NCBI GenBank assembly: GCA_013368375.1
Contig: JAACJP010000023.1
Coordinates: forward strand, 558,001 to 622,000
DNA from: Tricholomella constricta
Taxonomy: Eukaryota > Basidiomycota > Agaricomycetes > Agaricales > Lyophyllaceae
Direction of reading: 5' to 3'
DNA: 64,000 nt
The translations under genes were made by a program, and so were the position numbers. The notes beneath the pieces were generated by a model, which was given only the letters and a program-made list of their open reading frames with translations, was not told the origin of the DNA and did no database searches. Positions 34,031-46,900 of the stretch are shown here, one piece after another (positions within the stretch are counted from its first letter, which is position 1; each line of letters begins with the position of its first letter).

Positions 34031-34903
34031 TTAGGCCCAGACCCACTGCAAGTCGATACGACCGAGGCCAAAGTCGGCAAGATCGTTGAAAGCAGAGGGC
34101 GAAAAGTCGAGGTCGCCGATAGCGCAACCTTCGCAGCGATCGGTTATAGCGACGGTGACACTCTTGCCTTTGTCTGGAGAAGGTATCAAAAAGGGCGATT
34201 GATGATGAGAAGACTGATTTAATTGCTCACAAGTTGCCTTGACTTTTCTGCCACACAAGGGATTGGTGTTGGGATTGACGCCGTTATAGTTACTGGAGGG
34301 AGGTATTATTAGACATGTGGTGGGGATGGTGAAATGAAAACGCACGGGTATATGTCAAAGAGGAGATGAGAGACAGCTGCAATGTAATCGGTGTCCTTGT
34401 TGACGATGCCGCAAGCGCCGAGACCAGCTGGTTGGTGGGTGAGGAGAGAGCGTGGTGGGTGGGGATGATGACTTACTGTCATAGAAGGTGCCCTGTCCAA
34501 ATTGGATGCCAGTCATGAAGCCGCCACCGCCGCTGGAAGGCTTTGTGGTGGCAGGCGGGTCGGGCCTTGGGGTCGAGGAGGGCTTGGGAGGAGCGGTGGT
34601 AGGGGGGGGCTTGTTGAAGGTGGTGGTGGTAGGTTCAGGCTTGTTAGAGGTGGTGGTAGGGGGAGGCTTGTTGGAAGTGGTGGTAGGGGCGGGCTTGTTG
34701 GAGGTAGTAGGGACGGCGGGGGCGACGTTTGCAACTGGAACGGGGGACGATGAGGGGACTATCGCAGAGGATCTAGGCTTGCAACGCCTGCGGGGGGGAG
34801 CACGGTGGGCAAGGGCACGGTGGTGTGCGATATTGCGAGGCGTGTGCAGAGCGGACACGGACGCGACCACCGACAACAGCAAGACGAACAACTTGACCGA
34901 CAT
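34031..34903 (-). CDS. Secreted barwin/expansin-like (double-psi beta-barrel) protein
   Basis: This is a loosenin- or expansin-like extracellular protein that may loosen or bind wall polysaccharides. The start MSVKLFVLLLSVVASVSA at 34903 is a signal peptide; the ATG at 34990 upstream would bury it. A basic segment (RAPPRRRCKPRSS) leads into a Thr/Pro/Lys linker of imperfect repeats with the unit TTSNKPxPT (coding bases about 34608-34710). The folded part starts MTGIQFGQGTFYD, joins by an intron to TGLGACGIVNKDTDYIAAV, and then YNGVNPNTNPLCGRKVKAT. The RlpA/DPBB core is VTVAITDRCEGCAIGDLDFS with a C-terminal SAFNDLADFGLGRIDLQWVW. The catalytic aspartate of plant expansins may correspond to the Asp in TDRCEGC; enzymatic activity is not implied. 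Confidence 0.85.
34608..34710 (-). repeat. In-frame minisatellite encoding the Thr/Pro linker
   Basis: Four imperfect units of 27 to 30 bases begin ggcttgttg on the plus strand and encode repeats of TTxNKPxPT in the barwin-like protein. The units differ by a few bases and stay in frame, so copy number can change without breaking the gene. Confidence 0.75.
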
Positions 34904-35010
34904 GAGGAAATAAAAGAAAAGAGCGACTGGTAGGTAAGTTGAAGGACTCTGCTTTCTCGCTTGGGCTTTTTCAAAGGGTATTGTTGACACTTGTTGTGTT
35001 ATTACCTACT

Positions 35011-36372
35011 CTATCCACTTCCCGCCTTGGCTGCGTACATCTTCACAAGCCCTGTGCTCGCCGTCTCCCCAAGGCTCTTCCCGTACGCGTCAATCTGCCC
35101 AAGCAGCAGCATGCTTTCCAATCGGCTTGGCTCCGCTGGTATTTTGAACAGCCGCGCTACGTCTTCTTCTGGAAGCGGCGCCAAGCCCTGTGCCACCCTC
35201 GTCGCATTCTCCTCCTTGCGTTTCGCCACATACGCGTCTGCCTTCATTCGCTCCCGTGCAATCTGCCGCGAAAGATACGCAAGATTGCCCTCTTCTGTTC
35301 GGTAGTTGTCCACCGCCTCCACGATCTGTTCCAAATTTCGCGTCAGGCCTGCTGTTCCAAAGTCCAGTCTCGCAAATGACGGCGGAATCGCCGACCCTGT
35401 CCCCAGCCCGCTCTCAATCTCTGCCAGCGTCTCATCTGGCTGCGTCACCGTGTCCAGGAATGCGCTCAGCAGAGGGTTCGTCCGGATTTTCAGAGGCACC
35501 TCCTCCAAAATCGACGAAAATGTCAGCGAGTGGCTGATCAAGCTGCAAATCTATTTTTGAGCACATCTTTCCCCATCCCGTCAAACTGCACTCTTACCTC
35601 GAGGTGCTAAAGTTTGCTTTCTTGTACGCACTCAGGAATCCAGACGTCAACCGAAACGCGCGGAAAGATGCATTTCCCCGCGCTGTTTGCGAAACATCTA
35701 GTTTGTAATAACACCATTTCAGCATACACGTGGTCTCCGAACCTCTGCGTTACTTGCCGTGCACAATCACAATGCCCCCATGCCGCAGCTTATCTTGATG
35801 CACCGCTTGTGTATCCACTAGCGTCTGATTGAAGAATGCCCCTAAAGTCGTTGCTTGATAGAACCCAACCACGCTGTCGTCTGCTTGAACTTCCTTCAAT
35901 GAACGCAGCATCGACGCCTGGTAGCGTGCTGCAAATCATACCTGAGCACATGAGATCCCAACCAAATCGCAATCTCACTCACCAACCGATTTTGACGACC
36001 TATCGTCTTCATCCAGAGCGTGGTGGGGCAGCGGAAATGAGTTGGAAATTTCAAGCGTGCCATCCAGGTCCAGGCCCAGTAACAATCCATGCGCCGTCGT
36101 CGAAGGCGCCTCTCGCGCGTGTTTAAGAAGCTTGGTGACTACCTAGACACATCCCCATCGCACAAATCAGTTCTTCTTCCACATATGAGGCGTTGCCAGC
36201 GTGCACTTGCCATTCCATCCAGCTGCACACAACTCAATGGTATTTCAGCCTCAATATCAATCACCTTGGACATCGATGCCGGAATGGCTTCATAGGTGGG
36301 TGCCACAGGCGTAGGCGCTGCCGTAGGAGCTGGGAGGGAGGCCGCAAGGGCCGCAGCCATAGATGTCGCCAT
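35011..36372 (-). CDS. EIF3H: Translation initiation factor eIF3 subunit h
   Basis: The protein is an MPN-domain subunit of the eIF3 complex on the 40S ribosome. The start is MATSMAAALAASLPAPTAAP at 36372, an Ala/Pro-rich head. It is followed by AEIPLSCVQLDGMA and, after an intron, LLKHAREAPSTTAHGLLLGL and DGTLEISNSFPLP, which is the MPN core. Later blocks are DDSVVGFYQATTLGAFFNQ and AFRLTSGFLSAYKKANFS. The last large exon runs LEEVPLKIRTNPLLSAFLD, YRTEEGNLAYLSRQIARERM and ends KMYAAKAGSG at 35011. The metal ligands of the JAMM motif are not apparent, as expected for eIF3h. Four or five introns are inferred. Confidence 0.92.
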
Positions 36373-37284
36373 TGCTGATTTTGAGTCTTGTCCCAGTCAA
36401 TCCCAGACAGCAATGAAAAAAGTTGCGAAGCTCTTGCCAAATAACGTCAAACACAATACTGCGTTATTATGGACTATATACTCTAGTAAACACTGGCGAC
36501 TTGCTGGCGACGCAGTCCGATTCAATTCCGTGATCTCGAAATCGGCAAATTAATTTGAACGGAAATTACTTACAGAACCAGATGCCATTGATGGAACAAC
36601 GGTATGAATTAGAGTCTGAACAAAAACAGTGAAGAACGAGGGTAGCACCAAAAATAGATGCATGCAGAATAGGGCCGTTCCAACGAGTCAAGCTGGAGGA
36701 GTTGAAAGGCGACTATGTGTGAAAGTGGGCGAGCAAAAGCGGGGAGCCGTCCAGTAGGCCGCGCGCCGCAAAGGCATAGATCACTTGGGGTTTCCACTTG
36801 TATGGTCTGCGCACATCGCATTGCACGAGATGAAGTATTAACGGAGATGCGAGGGAAACGAACAGCTCATGTCTCTTCCTCAACATGCGTTTGGATGGTA
36901 TATCGACAAGCGATGGGATCGATATCAGCTTGGAATGTAAAACAAGGTACGTAGGCGGTACTCAGCGACTGTGTATGCACGATAAGCCGGTGAGGCAAAC
37001 GATGCGACCGACAATCACATTGCAGGTGCGCACGCTGGCGATGATTCTGACAAGATGGTGGAAGGTAAAACGACAGGACAATGAGGCTATGTTATCGAGC
37101 GAGAGAAGATTGAAACATCACATGTGCCAATGGCTCGCCCCCGGTGCGTTGGATATAGTTTGCGTCATGGCCTATCGCGAGTCTTTATCAATACAACAGA
37201 AATGGTCAACCCACAGATGCTATTAGTAAAGGCCAGCATGAGTGGACATGATTTAGACGTGAAGGGAGGGACACCGACCATCTA
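36373..37284. other. About 0.9 kb without a supportable gene
   Basis: The stretch lies between the eIF3h start and the SPF30-like stop on the same strand. Plus-strand frames at 36715-36954 and 36885-37226 look random in composition and lack motifs. It holds the eIF3h promoter and the downstream flank of the SPF30-like gene. Confidence 0.35.
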
Positions 37285-38066
37285 TCATGCCTCATCGTCT
37301 CGAGGCACGAATTTGTGTTTGCCAGGCAATGCGACCTCCGTCATGCCTTTGCCACTTCCAGTAACGCCCACTGTGAATTCAAAGTCAGCAGGTGAATAAG
37401 CTAGTGCCGTGGCATGAAACGATATGTACCTCGACCCAATGGATTATCCGGCGTTTTGAATATGCTCGTCCCAGAAACGCCAGCAATGTGAACCCCTTTC
37501 TTCTCAGACTTCTTCGCGAACTTCTGCCAGGTCGCCTGCTTATGCGTCTGCTCCTTTGCCTTTGCAGCCTTCACCTCCAGCTTCTTTTCGTTCTTCTTTT
37601 TCTTCCTTTCCCGCTCCTCCTCCTCCTGCTTGCTCAACTTGCGTTTATTCGACGACGATGGCGTGATGTTGGCATAGTTCGGAGGAAGAGGTTTGATCTC
37701 AGCAGCTTTGACGAGCTCGGTGGTATTGTAGCCTTTGAATACGATGCTGTACACACGGTTTTCTGCAGAACCGCCGAGCGAGGTGATCCGTGCTGGGTAC
37801 CATGCGCCATCGCCGGAGTATTTTGCTAGGCACTCGTCGCCTGCAGACCAGCTCTGTGTTGGTGTCGAGGTTGCTGTTTTCCGGCTAGCATCTGTTTTCG
37901 AGGACGAGGCAGCCTCCACTTGGGCAAGCGCGGTCTGAGTTAGTTGGATGAGCTCCTGGAGTTCTGATCGCAGAGAGGCGAGCTCCTGATTGCCGGGGTC
38001 CAGAGAGAGCGCAGTCTCGACTTGAGAGAGCTGAACCTGGTAAGTCTCGAGATCTGCCTTGTCCAT
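37285..38066 (-). CDS. SPF30/SMNDC1-like splicing factor with Tudor domain
   Basis: This nuclear protein helps build the U4/U6.U5 tri-snRNP. The start MDKADLETYQVQLSQVETAL (38066) leads a coiled N-terminus. The Tudor domain spans residues about 70 to 130: SWSAGDECLAKYSGDGAWYP, ARITSLGGSAEN, YSIVFKGYNTTELVKAAEIK, with aromatic residues positioned to bind symmetric dimethylarginine. A basic Lys/Glu helix follows (KLSKQEEEERERKKKK), then WQKFAKKSEKKGVHIAGVSG and the characteristic SIFKTPDNPLGR. A single intron near 37340-37430 joins to VGVTGSGKGMTEVALPGK and KFVPRDDEA, stop at 37285; an unspliced reading would stop early at 37401. The VGVTGSGKGMT terminus is diagnostic of the family. Confidence 0.93.
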
Positions 38067-38185
38067 TGGTCGTTGGAGTGAAGGTGGTGTGACGAGTTGT
38101 CACGTTCCACTCCGACGCTCACCAACTTGCCCGCCTCTCCTCGCCGTCGTCCCCCCGCCCAGCTCAGCGCGACAGCCTAACCACC
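38067..38185. promoter_or_regulatory. Short divergent promoter, SPF30-like and CDF genes
   Basis: Only 119 bases separate the two start codons, so both promoters must overlap or be shared. A pyrimidine-rich run (gcccgcctctcctcgccg) lies on the CDF side. No TATA box is evident. Confidence 0.45.
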
Positions 38186-40048
38186 ATGGCCATGTCTCGC
38201 TCCGCGCGAATCACTCTCCTTTTGGTTATCGATATTCTCTTTTTTTTTATCGAACTCATTGCTGGTAAGCCCGTTGCCCGCCCCCTGCAGCCCTCCTTGG
38301 AACTTACACGACCCCAGGATATGTTGTGGGATCCCTGGCCCTCGTCGCAGACAGCTTTCATATGCTCAAGTTAGCTCCCAATGTGCTCTGAAGCTGCGAG
38401 GCCGCTCATTCGCTTTCAACTCTCTCAGTGATGTCATGAGCTTAATTGTTGCACTCTATGCCATCAAGGTAAAACCCAAAACCGTTTCTCCGCGGGTCAC
38501 TTATTCTAGAACCCCGTTAGTTGACTGCCTCCTCCTCTGTGGACTCGAGATACTCGTATGGATGGCACAGAGCCGAAATACTTGCGGCACTCGTAAACGG
38601 CGTGTTCCTTCTTGCTCTGTGTTTCTCCATATCTCTCGAGGCAATACAGAGGTTCTTTAGCACTCCGGGTATGCATCAGTGTTCCTTTGCTTCGATTCTA
38701 TCTCATGTTGGGTATAGAGATATCCAATCCCAAGCTTATCGTGATTGTCGGCTCCTTTGGACTTGCATCAAATGTCGTCGGATTGGTTTTGTTCCATGGT
38801 GAGCAGCGCATGCATCGCACAGTTCGCCATGTAAGATGGAGCGATTTACAGAACATGGCCACTCTCATGTTCACCCGCATAGCAGGCCGCCTTCAGTCAC
38901 CACACCATCCAGGCCAGAATCGATCACCGGTGTTGTAACGCCGACTCGAAAGATTCCCCCTAAACATATGCGCAGTCGCTCGCGTTCACCCTCTCAATCG
39001 GAATTCTCCTCCCTCTATGGCCACCCCGCGGCCACGCGAGCTTCTCTCGTTCAAGCAGCACACGAGATTTCTCTAGCTCGTTCTCCCTCCCCAAAAACCC
39101 ACCGGAGTAGTATATCTTGTTCGCGACCACCGGTTGACACCGAGGACGCACCTCAAATCTCACCCACGAATCCATTCACGGACTCGCCGACTGCCGAGAG
39201 TGAGCTTCCTATTACACTGTCACTCTCGACCGAAGGCACTCCGCTGCTACATGACGAGCCGGACCATGACTATCATGTTCAAAATCATGTAGGGCATGGA
39301 CACTCTCACGCCGGTTCGATGAACATGCGCGCCCTCGTTTTGCATGTTATGGGAGACGCGCTTGGCAATGTCGGCGTCATCGCCACCGGTCTCATCATCT
39401 GGCTCACAGAATGGACTTTCAAGTATTACTGTGATCCGATTATCAGCTTGGTCATCACGGTCATTATATTCTCAAGTGCACTCCCCCTTGGTGGGTTCCT
39501 CCTAGCTTTCTATCTGAAAGCGTTGTAATTTTTGAATGCAGTCCGGAGTGCGTCCTTTATACTGCTCCAGGGTGTTCCTCCTACGATATCCCTAGATGGG
39601 GTACGGTATTCAATCCTCGAGGTCGAAGGCGTATTGTCGCTGCACGAATTGCATGTCTGGCAGCTTTCTGAGTCGAAGGTAATCGCGTCGGTGCATGTTC
39701 TTGCCTCGCGGGACCATGACTTTATGCCAATTGCGGCAAAGATTCGCAAAGTACTCCATCACCATGGCATTCATTCGAGCACAATTCAGCCGGAATACCT
39801 TTGCCCAGGAACCGAACTTTCGGAACAATTGAAGGTAAGTTATTCACTGCTACGTTTCGAACTCGGAAATACTCAAAAAGTCGTTTAAGGACAATGGTGA
39901 GACATCATGTCTGATTCTGTGCCCGTCGGACCAAGCCTGCGACCCGGCAGAAAACGCTTGCTGCCGTGAGTGATCCTAGGTTTTATGATGATTAAAATCC
40001 AGCTCATGTTCTCCCCCCCTCGAAGCTCCTCCGCCGATTGAAGTTTAA
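38186..40048 (+). CDS. CDF zinc transporter (Zrc1/Cot1-like)
   Basis: This cation diffusion facilitator would move zinc or cobalt out of the cytosol into the vacuole or ER. The start MAMSRSARITLLLVIDILFF at 38186 has a good context (CCACCATGG). TM1 and TM2 follow, the latter with the metal site in LVADSFHMLNDVMSL. Next come YGWHRAEILAALVNGVFLLA, KLIVIVGSFGLASNVVGLVL and a His-rich loop (EHGHSHVHPHSRPP). A long Ser/Pro-rich insert (about 120 residues) precedes GHGHSHAGSMNMRALVLHVM and the second site GDALGNVGVIATGLIIW. The cytoplasmic domain contains SLHELHVWQLSESKVIASVH. An exon at 39889 adds a Cys-rich tail (CLILCPSDQACDPAENACC) and the last exon ends PPPIEV at 40048. About eight introns. 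Confidence 0.92.
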
Positions 40049-40110
40049 CCTTTAGCATATAGACGGCATTGTGACATCTGATCAGATATTTATTGTTGTG
40101 GCGTCATCAA

Positions 40111-43100
40111 TCAACACAATTCACTCATAAAAACTGGGAAGTTGGTCGCAAATGATTGTGACGATGCCAGCCTCTGGAAAATCGTCCGGCTCGTATGATC
40201 CCGCCTTGCTCGCAAGTCGGCTGCGAATTTTCGCGCCATCCCCGAACTTGGCTGACCCAATGCAAACCTATGCTCTCCTGTCACTGAGCGAATGCCTAGC
40301 TCGAGGTGTAATGCGGCAGTGAGAGCCGAGGACACGATTGTGATGAGAAGTTCGACCATCATTGTATGCTCGGGCGGTTGCTGATGATTGATGGCAAAGA
40401 TCAACGAGGGCGTGACAACGTGCAAAAATATGGGAAGGAGAGGAGGGGTACTTGATGATCGCGGCATCGACAGGATGAAAGTGGCTATTCGTCTGCAGTT
40501 TTCCATTTCTCCAACACTAGCGGAGATCACCAATTCCGACCAGAGAAGCTGGAGAAATTTGGTTGGAGGCATGATCTTGATGCAGCGCTCTACATCCATT
40601 GCTGGCGCCTTCCCAGTCCGTGCTGATGCTAATGCGGCTTGTATAGCTTGCCTCGGCTCATTCTCCCATACGACCCGCGAGCCAAGGGATGGAACTTCCG
40701 TTGGATTTTCTGCAGGAATTCTCAGACAATGTTTTGGAGAAGAAAAGGTTTGAGATATCACCATCAGCACGAAGTCCCAGGGCCTCTGTGACCACTCGCC
40801 TAATGGAAGCAATATCGATGCCGAGCGCTGATATCGCTGCCTTGGCCTTTTTATGCCCAAGAAGAAGAAATATCTTCGGCGCACAAAGCGCTAAGACAGG
40901 ACGGGGGCATGAAGGTGAGAGAAGAAGGGTTTGAAGAATTTCAATCTGCGCGGGGATGGCAAATCTACATATGTGTTAATGGTCATAACATAAGGTCTTC
41001 AAAGACTAACGGTACCCTTTCTGCTGGATATCTTTGATGAGGGCTTTGATGATACCGACAAGCGTCCAGTTCAGTAGAGGACCTGTAAAATAAGATACCC
41101 CATTGTTTAAGGTGTCCTTGTCTATCTTTTGAACCAGGTTCATCATTATTGCTTGGAGGAAAAGCGTTGGAGATATTTTCAACAGGGTTTTTGGCTGCGT
41201 TGATCTAAGGATGTTCAGTTTACTACAAAACCAAAAAGAAATGCGGGGAAGATAAATACCGAAGAATGCTGTCTTCGATTCCTTCACTTCCGGTGTCGAA
41301 TAGTGCTTTGAACCACGGGGAAAATGCAGCAGCATCCTCACCAGACAGGCTGTCGAGAGTATGTATAGCATCAGTGGACACAGAAAAGGCGGAGCAGAGG
41401 GGCCGGCTTTCAGGGGTAAAGAACGCAGTCTCGAGCTGAAGAAATGATTAGGGAGATATTGTGATCCGGACGAAGAGAACACACTTGGAATCGGGATGTC
41501 GTGTACTGCACAAAAAGTACAACGTCCCCAAGATGACTCACCGCAGTCTGAGGGTCACCTTGTGCAGCCAGTCGGTCAATACGAAATGACGGGGACAACA
41601 CAAACGTCATACCGACGGTTTCACAGTCGTACTGATCGAGGAAAGAAAGTGCACTAGATATGAGGTCGGATATCTTCACATGCAACGCCATGATGTCTAG
41701 CGCAGCATCATATGTGTAGAGCACTTTGCACAGGTGACTCAATGCATCAACATCGAAAGTCGCGGAGAGAGATGTGAAACGCTGTAAATCAGACATTATT
41801 TTTTAAAATGAATCGTGTGAACGAAACGGGGCTAACCTTGAGGATGACCGAGGCAAAGACGCCATGGCTGGTGACATCCTGTGATACACGATCCATCCAG
41901 GAGCGTAGATCATTGACGTTGGTGTCTGGCGTGAATTTAGACTCCAGATATGCCTGGCATGATGGGCATGTAAGGGTTCAAAAGTTACAGCAAAGAGGGA
42001 GTGATGGCCTTTACTTCAATCTCGCCGTTATTGTCTTGAGCTTCAGCTTGGAGTCGAGGTAGGTCATCATTGGAAATCAAGGGATCAATTCCGACAGCAA
42101 ATGAGGTAGGGATGAGATCGAGTTGTATCATGCTTTGGAGAAGGTCTCGAGAGAAAGATCGTGACCTATTTAGTTCATCAACCCATCAACCTTCGCGCGA
42201 CGATGTGACACGTACATTTCGTCTTCCTGTATCGCATTGATGCCCTTGACGCGGGATATTGCATGGTCACACTGGGCGACCAGCTCAGACCTCCTGAAAG
42301 TCGCGAGAAGGGTTGCCTGCAGTGCGTGTCTCTGCGAAAGGTCGTCGTTCAAGCAGATAGCACTAGTGTAACAGCCAACCTTACCCAGTCGGCATTACTA
42401 ACTCCATCAGCGTTCACGACATTTTCGAATTGAGTCAAAAGTTGTGGAAGCTGACAGAAGTTAGACTGTGAATCACCATTGAAATTTGCAAGCCCTTACA
42501 CGCCCGGCGATGAACGCCTTCCATATTAATGCTTTTGATCCGCTTTGCGAGAGGCAAGTAAAGGCTGAGAGGAACATCTGTGTATAAAATACCGTAGGCG
42601 ACCACGCGGCCCACCGGAATAACGCCACAAGCAATGCAACTGGGCATTGACCGTCACCAGAGCCAAACTCGTGTGCTCTGTAAGAGACCTTAAGAAAAAG
42701 TAAACAGCAGCACCAACGATGTATTTTTTAAAAACCTACAAGATGCTGAAGAACGAGGCTGAAAGTTATAATGTCCGTGTCTGAACTAGGCCCATGAATG
42801 TTGCCCTTTCCTAGCGCCAATTGAATGGTATGCATTATCTGGGCTTCTCTTGCAGCTTTTGCATCGTCTCCAATAAGCAGACTCAGAGAGATAACAAAAG
42901 TTTCTAGTACTTGTCGAGCATCTGGTGTGAGTCGAAAATTCTGAAGTAGATCGTTGGCGTCGGCGAAATGGACCATAGCCTGGGCAGTGGAGACTTGAGA
43001 GATGTCCGAGACACATGAAAGGAGCAGTATCACAACTTCAGAGGCTGAAGCAGTCAGCTGATGAAAATGTGACAGGGGGAGTAAGTGGGCCGTTCGAAGC

Positions 43101-43644
43101 AAAGCCAGGGCATCTTGTACGATACCAAGCACCGTAATTGGCGATTCGTCGTATGGGATGACCGAACCAATCGGTGGTAAACTAGATGAATAGTGCGCAT
43201 CCAATGCAATGCGGCAGAGTGTGTCGAGAGTGGCTGGCGCATGTAACTCCGGGGAACGAGCCGCTTGCAATAGTGTAGCCACAAAAGTCGCGATGGAAAG
43301 GGAGCCATCTTGAATTGCATGCTTTAAATATTCCTGGAGGTCCGGATCGCCTGGATAAAACCGATATAGTACGAGGACCGAGTCTACTCGGCCAGAACTA
43401 GTGAATCAAACTGGACAAGCATTTCAAGACCGTGTTACTGACTGCTAAGGTCGACCTCAACGTTATCTTGAGACTGTGTTGACGATTCTTTAGATACAAG
43501 CAACTTGCATAATTCAAGCCACTGATCGAAAGCCGAAGCACAATGTCAATGACCACAGAATGGTTGCGGAGTCTAATACGAACTGACTTTGGACGGGGAT
43601 ATCCCACTCTGGAAACAATTTCTAGTAAGCTCTGCGAGTGACAT
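40111..43644 (-). CDS. MED5: Probable Mediator subunit 5 (Med5/Nut1)
   Basis: This would be a tail-module subunit of the Mediator complex, acting in RNA polymerase II transcription. The chosen start is MSLAELTRNCFQSGISPSK at 43644; after an intron the frame gives WLELCKLLVSKESSTQSQDN, which matches the fungal Med5 opening. The rest is a long alpha-helical protein without catalytic motifs: SSSLPPIGSVIPYDESPITV, ALALLRTAHLLPLSHFHQLT, SLSLLIGDDAKAAREAQIMH, SALSFLDQYDCETVGMTFVL, and the C-terminus FQRLASSQSFATNFPVFMSE (stop 40111). About 13 introns split it. The family is poorly conserved, so the call rests on the N-terminal block, the size (roughly 950 residues) and helical character. It is convergent with the CDF gene at 62 bases. 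Confidence 0.62.
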
Positions 43645-43942
43645 AGAGAGCGGGCTAGAACGACATGTGCTTGTAGGGTAGTGGTTAGATAAAGGTTCCG
43701 TCAGACGATCGTTTTGCGGACTCCGGACTGATGCCACGGATCATGTGACACGCCGCGTCCGGCTTCGGTAACCCACATTGGTGGCGCACAACGCATGTTG
43801 GCACGCAGAAGAGTCGGCCTGGCATAAAATTTCAAGAAAAAAGCACGCTTGAATCCTCTTTCCGGAATAAATGACATGGTATATGTATGTAAGTGACATG
43901 TCCAGGAGTATAACTTATGCAGATGTGAAAGGTCCACGGAAT

Positions 43943-46900
43943 CTATGCTTTAGCTATTAATCGCCGAGTCTCCTGGGGAGTAAAACGAAGTATGATGGAC
44001 AATACTTTCACAAGGTTTGGCTATACTCCAATCCATTCAGCACGTAATGTCCACGTTTGACGAACGACACATACCCTCATCTCCTTGTTCTCGAGGAACT
44101 GTAATATGACGTTTCTTAAATATTCCAGATTGACTTCTTCGTCTTTCGAAGAATTTTCTCGTGGTTCAGAAGAGCTTATCCGAGATCCTGTCCCGGAGGC
44201 GTAGTTGACTGATGTTTGACTGGCGGCGGGGTTGTTCTCCACTGAACGGGAGGTCCAGTATCCAACACCGGGGTTCCGTTGCCGATCCAGAAGGGCTGCA
44301 GACGACTGGACTTTTCTTAGCTCCTCGCGTAAAGTCTGAAGAATGATTAAAAACATGAGAACGGCGTGAACATGCAAACTAGCCTTATTTCCCAATCGCA
44401 ACTGAGCTTCACGTTGTTTGATTTCGTCAACCTGTTGCTCCAAGATGGCAATTTTGGTGTTCAAGTCCTGTTCCTGAGACTTCCACGATTTCTGGATAAG
44501 GGCATGAGAAGAGTTTTCCAGCTAATGTTCACGAGCTTACCTCCGCTTCTCGAACTTTCAAATTACTTTCCCGAACTTCTTGCAGCTGCTCTTGCAAGAG
44601 TCGACATTCCCCCTCCAACCTTGCCATGGCAGCCTTAAATTCTGTAACGACTTCTTCGTGCTGCTCTTCCGTTCTCGTCGCTGAGCCCACGAGTCTCTGG
44701 AGATCGTCAACCTCCAGGGTTTTATCGCGAAGTTTTCGACTCCAGTCAGCCTCGCTGTCATTCCGTTCCTCTTCGAGTGAACTGAGGTTCCTCTTGAGAT
44801 CGGAAATTTTCGACTCGTATTTCGCCTCGGCTGTAGAAAGGAGACGAGCGACTTCATCTGCTGAAGGTGCTGGATCTCGTAATCGTGCTTCCTGTTCGCG
44901 CTGGGCTTCTGTAACATCTTCTTTAAGCAACGCATACCGGTCGCTGATTTCGCGCAGCTGGTACTGGTATTCGGTGTTCTGGCTTTGCAAGGATTCGAGA
45001 TGAGAGTGTGCTGATTCCAATTCCGCTTGACGCAGCTGCAGGTCTTCAAAAAAAGCGTTTTTGTCCTTCGTAACGCGGGACAAGGACTGCTCGAGGGCCC
45101 GTATTTGGGAATCTTTTGTCGAAATTTCTTGAGTATGGGTATTCTGAAGTCACGTCAGGCGATACGAGCTCGACCATATGTGCAACGATATACATACCTT
45201 GATCGAAGCTCCTTCAAGTTCGTATTGCCCTTTCGTGGCACTTAGCTCCTTCTCGAATCGGTCTTTATAATTGGCCAATTCCTTATCGAACTGAGCTCTG
45301 AGGCCTGTGACTGCTTGCTCTCTTTCTGCATTCACAGCATCAAGCTCGTTTCGTAGCCTTGCCCTTTCCGCCTGTTCCCTCTCCTTCTCGCCCTTCTCCC
45401 TTTCTTGGAAGGACGTTGTCTCTCTTAACGCATCCTCCTTTTCCTTCTCAGCCTTCACAAGCTTTTGTCGAACAGTCTTCAATAAACTGATTGCTTTGAC
45501 ACGCTTTTCTTCCTCTTCTTTCGCCGATAATTTAGCACGCTCCAGGTCCTTGTGGAGATGTTCGATCTCTGCTTGCTGCCCAGCGGCAATTTCTTCCGCC
45601 TGTGCATCTGCCCTTTGCGCTGCTTTGATGAGGGCTTCCGCTTCCGAAACTTGAATTTGTAATTTCTCAATCTGAGCAGACTGCGAGGAAGATTCCAGAC
45701 GATGGGTATCGCGTAACTCTTCGATGCGGTCTTCTTGCACTAAAGAAAAGAGTAAGCCATGTCTGGAGATTAAATGAGGCTCCACACCTTCGAGCTTCCC
45801 ATTGAGGCGCTTGATCTCAGCTTGGAAGATCTATAAAATTGTTCGATGATTTCATGAAATGAAGGTGGCGGTGACGAACCTCAGTTTTCGAGGTCAAACT
45901 TTGAAGGTGATCACGAAGCGCCGTGCTGTCTTGAAAGCTTTCTAATGGTGTAAGATCCCGTAGAACAATATCGGCGGCTTGCTTCTCTGCCTGTAAACGC
46001 TTGAAGGATATCGAAACATCTGCCAGAAACCTGTTGAGCTTTGTTCAGATATGCTGGATTGGCTGGATCGACATACCTGTAAACCGTTGTTCCATTTGTT
46101 TTAACCTTTCCTGGAGCTCTTCCAAACTGGTGACATGAGCGTTGCCGTCCGAAGACTTTGGCACTTCAGGCGTTCTCCTTGTATCTACTAAGGGTACAGC
46201 CTCTTGGGTGACGGAGGTCGCGTTAGACGATGTAGACTCGGGTCCTTCCGACGTTAATGAGTCGGCTGAAGCCTTGGTTATTGCCTTGGGTTTTTCAGAC
46301 CCGTATGTCACGGTATCCGTGGACGCTTCATTCGATAGAGGGTCGGAGGCGACATCAGGGGATAAGGGGGATTCGGTAGAGCTAGGAGTGCTGTTGCTGG
46401 GTACGTCCGGGGACGCATTCTCGGGGAAGTCTTCAGTAACTCCTTGACTTTCTGAGAAAGGATCTGTCTGATTTCGCGCTGACTCTGACGGCAATTGGTT
46501 TGGGTCGGCGAAGGCTGCATTTGTGTGGCTGGCTGGTACGAAGGCCGCAATTTTGGGCGACGCGGCAGGAGAGTCGGGAAGAGGAGTTGAAGATGGCGAA
46601 AGAGGGTGGCTAGATACAACAGAAGTAACAGAAGGGGAGGGCTTCCTGGAAATTTCAGGCGTTGTTGCATTAGAGGCCTCCCCGATCGCAAAGGTAGCAG
46701 CACGTAGGCGGTCCTCCAGAGTTGACTTGGTCCTACCATCTCTCGGTGGTGTAGGGCTTGAGTGCTTAGAAGGTGATCCTACGCTTCCAGAACGTTGTAT
46801 GGCCAGAGATTTTCGGAGATTGCTGAGAGCCGACTCTGCCAACTGGCTGGACGACATCGGTGATGACGGGCGTAATGGTGCGTCGAGTGAGTTGGAGCGA

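Noticed and set aside
46142..46447. 101-codon plus-strand frame antisense to the golgin
   Set aside because: It is the mirror of the Ser/Pro-rich golgin head; the GRIP gene is strongly supported.
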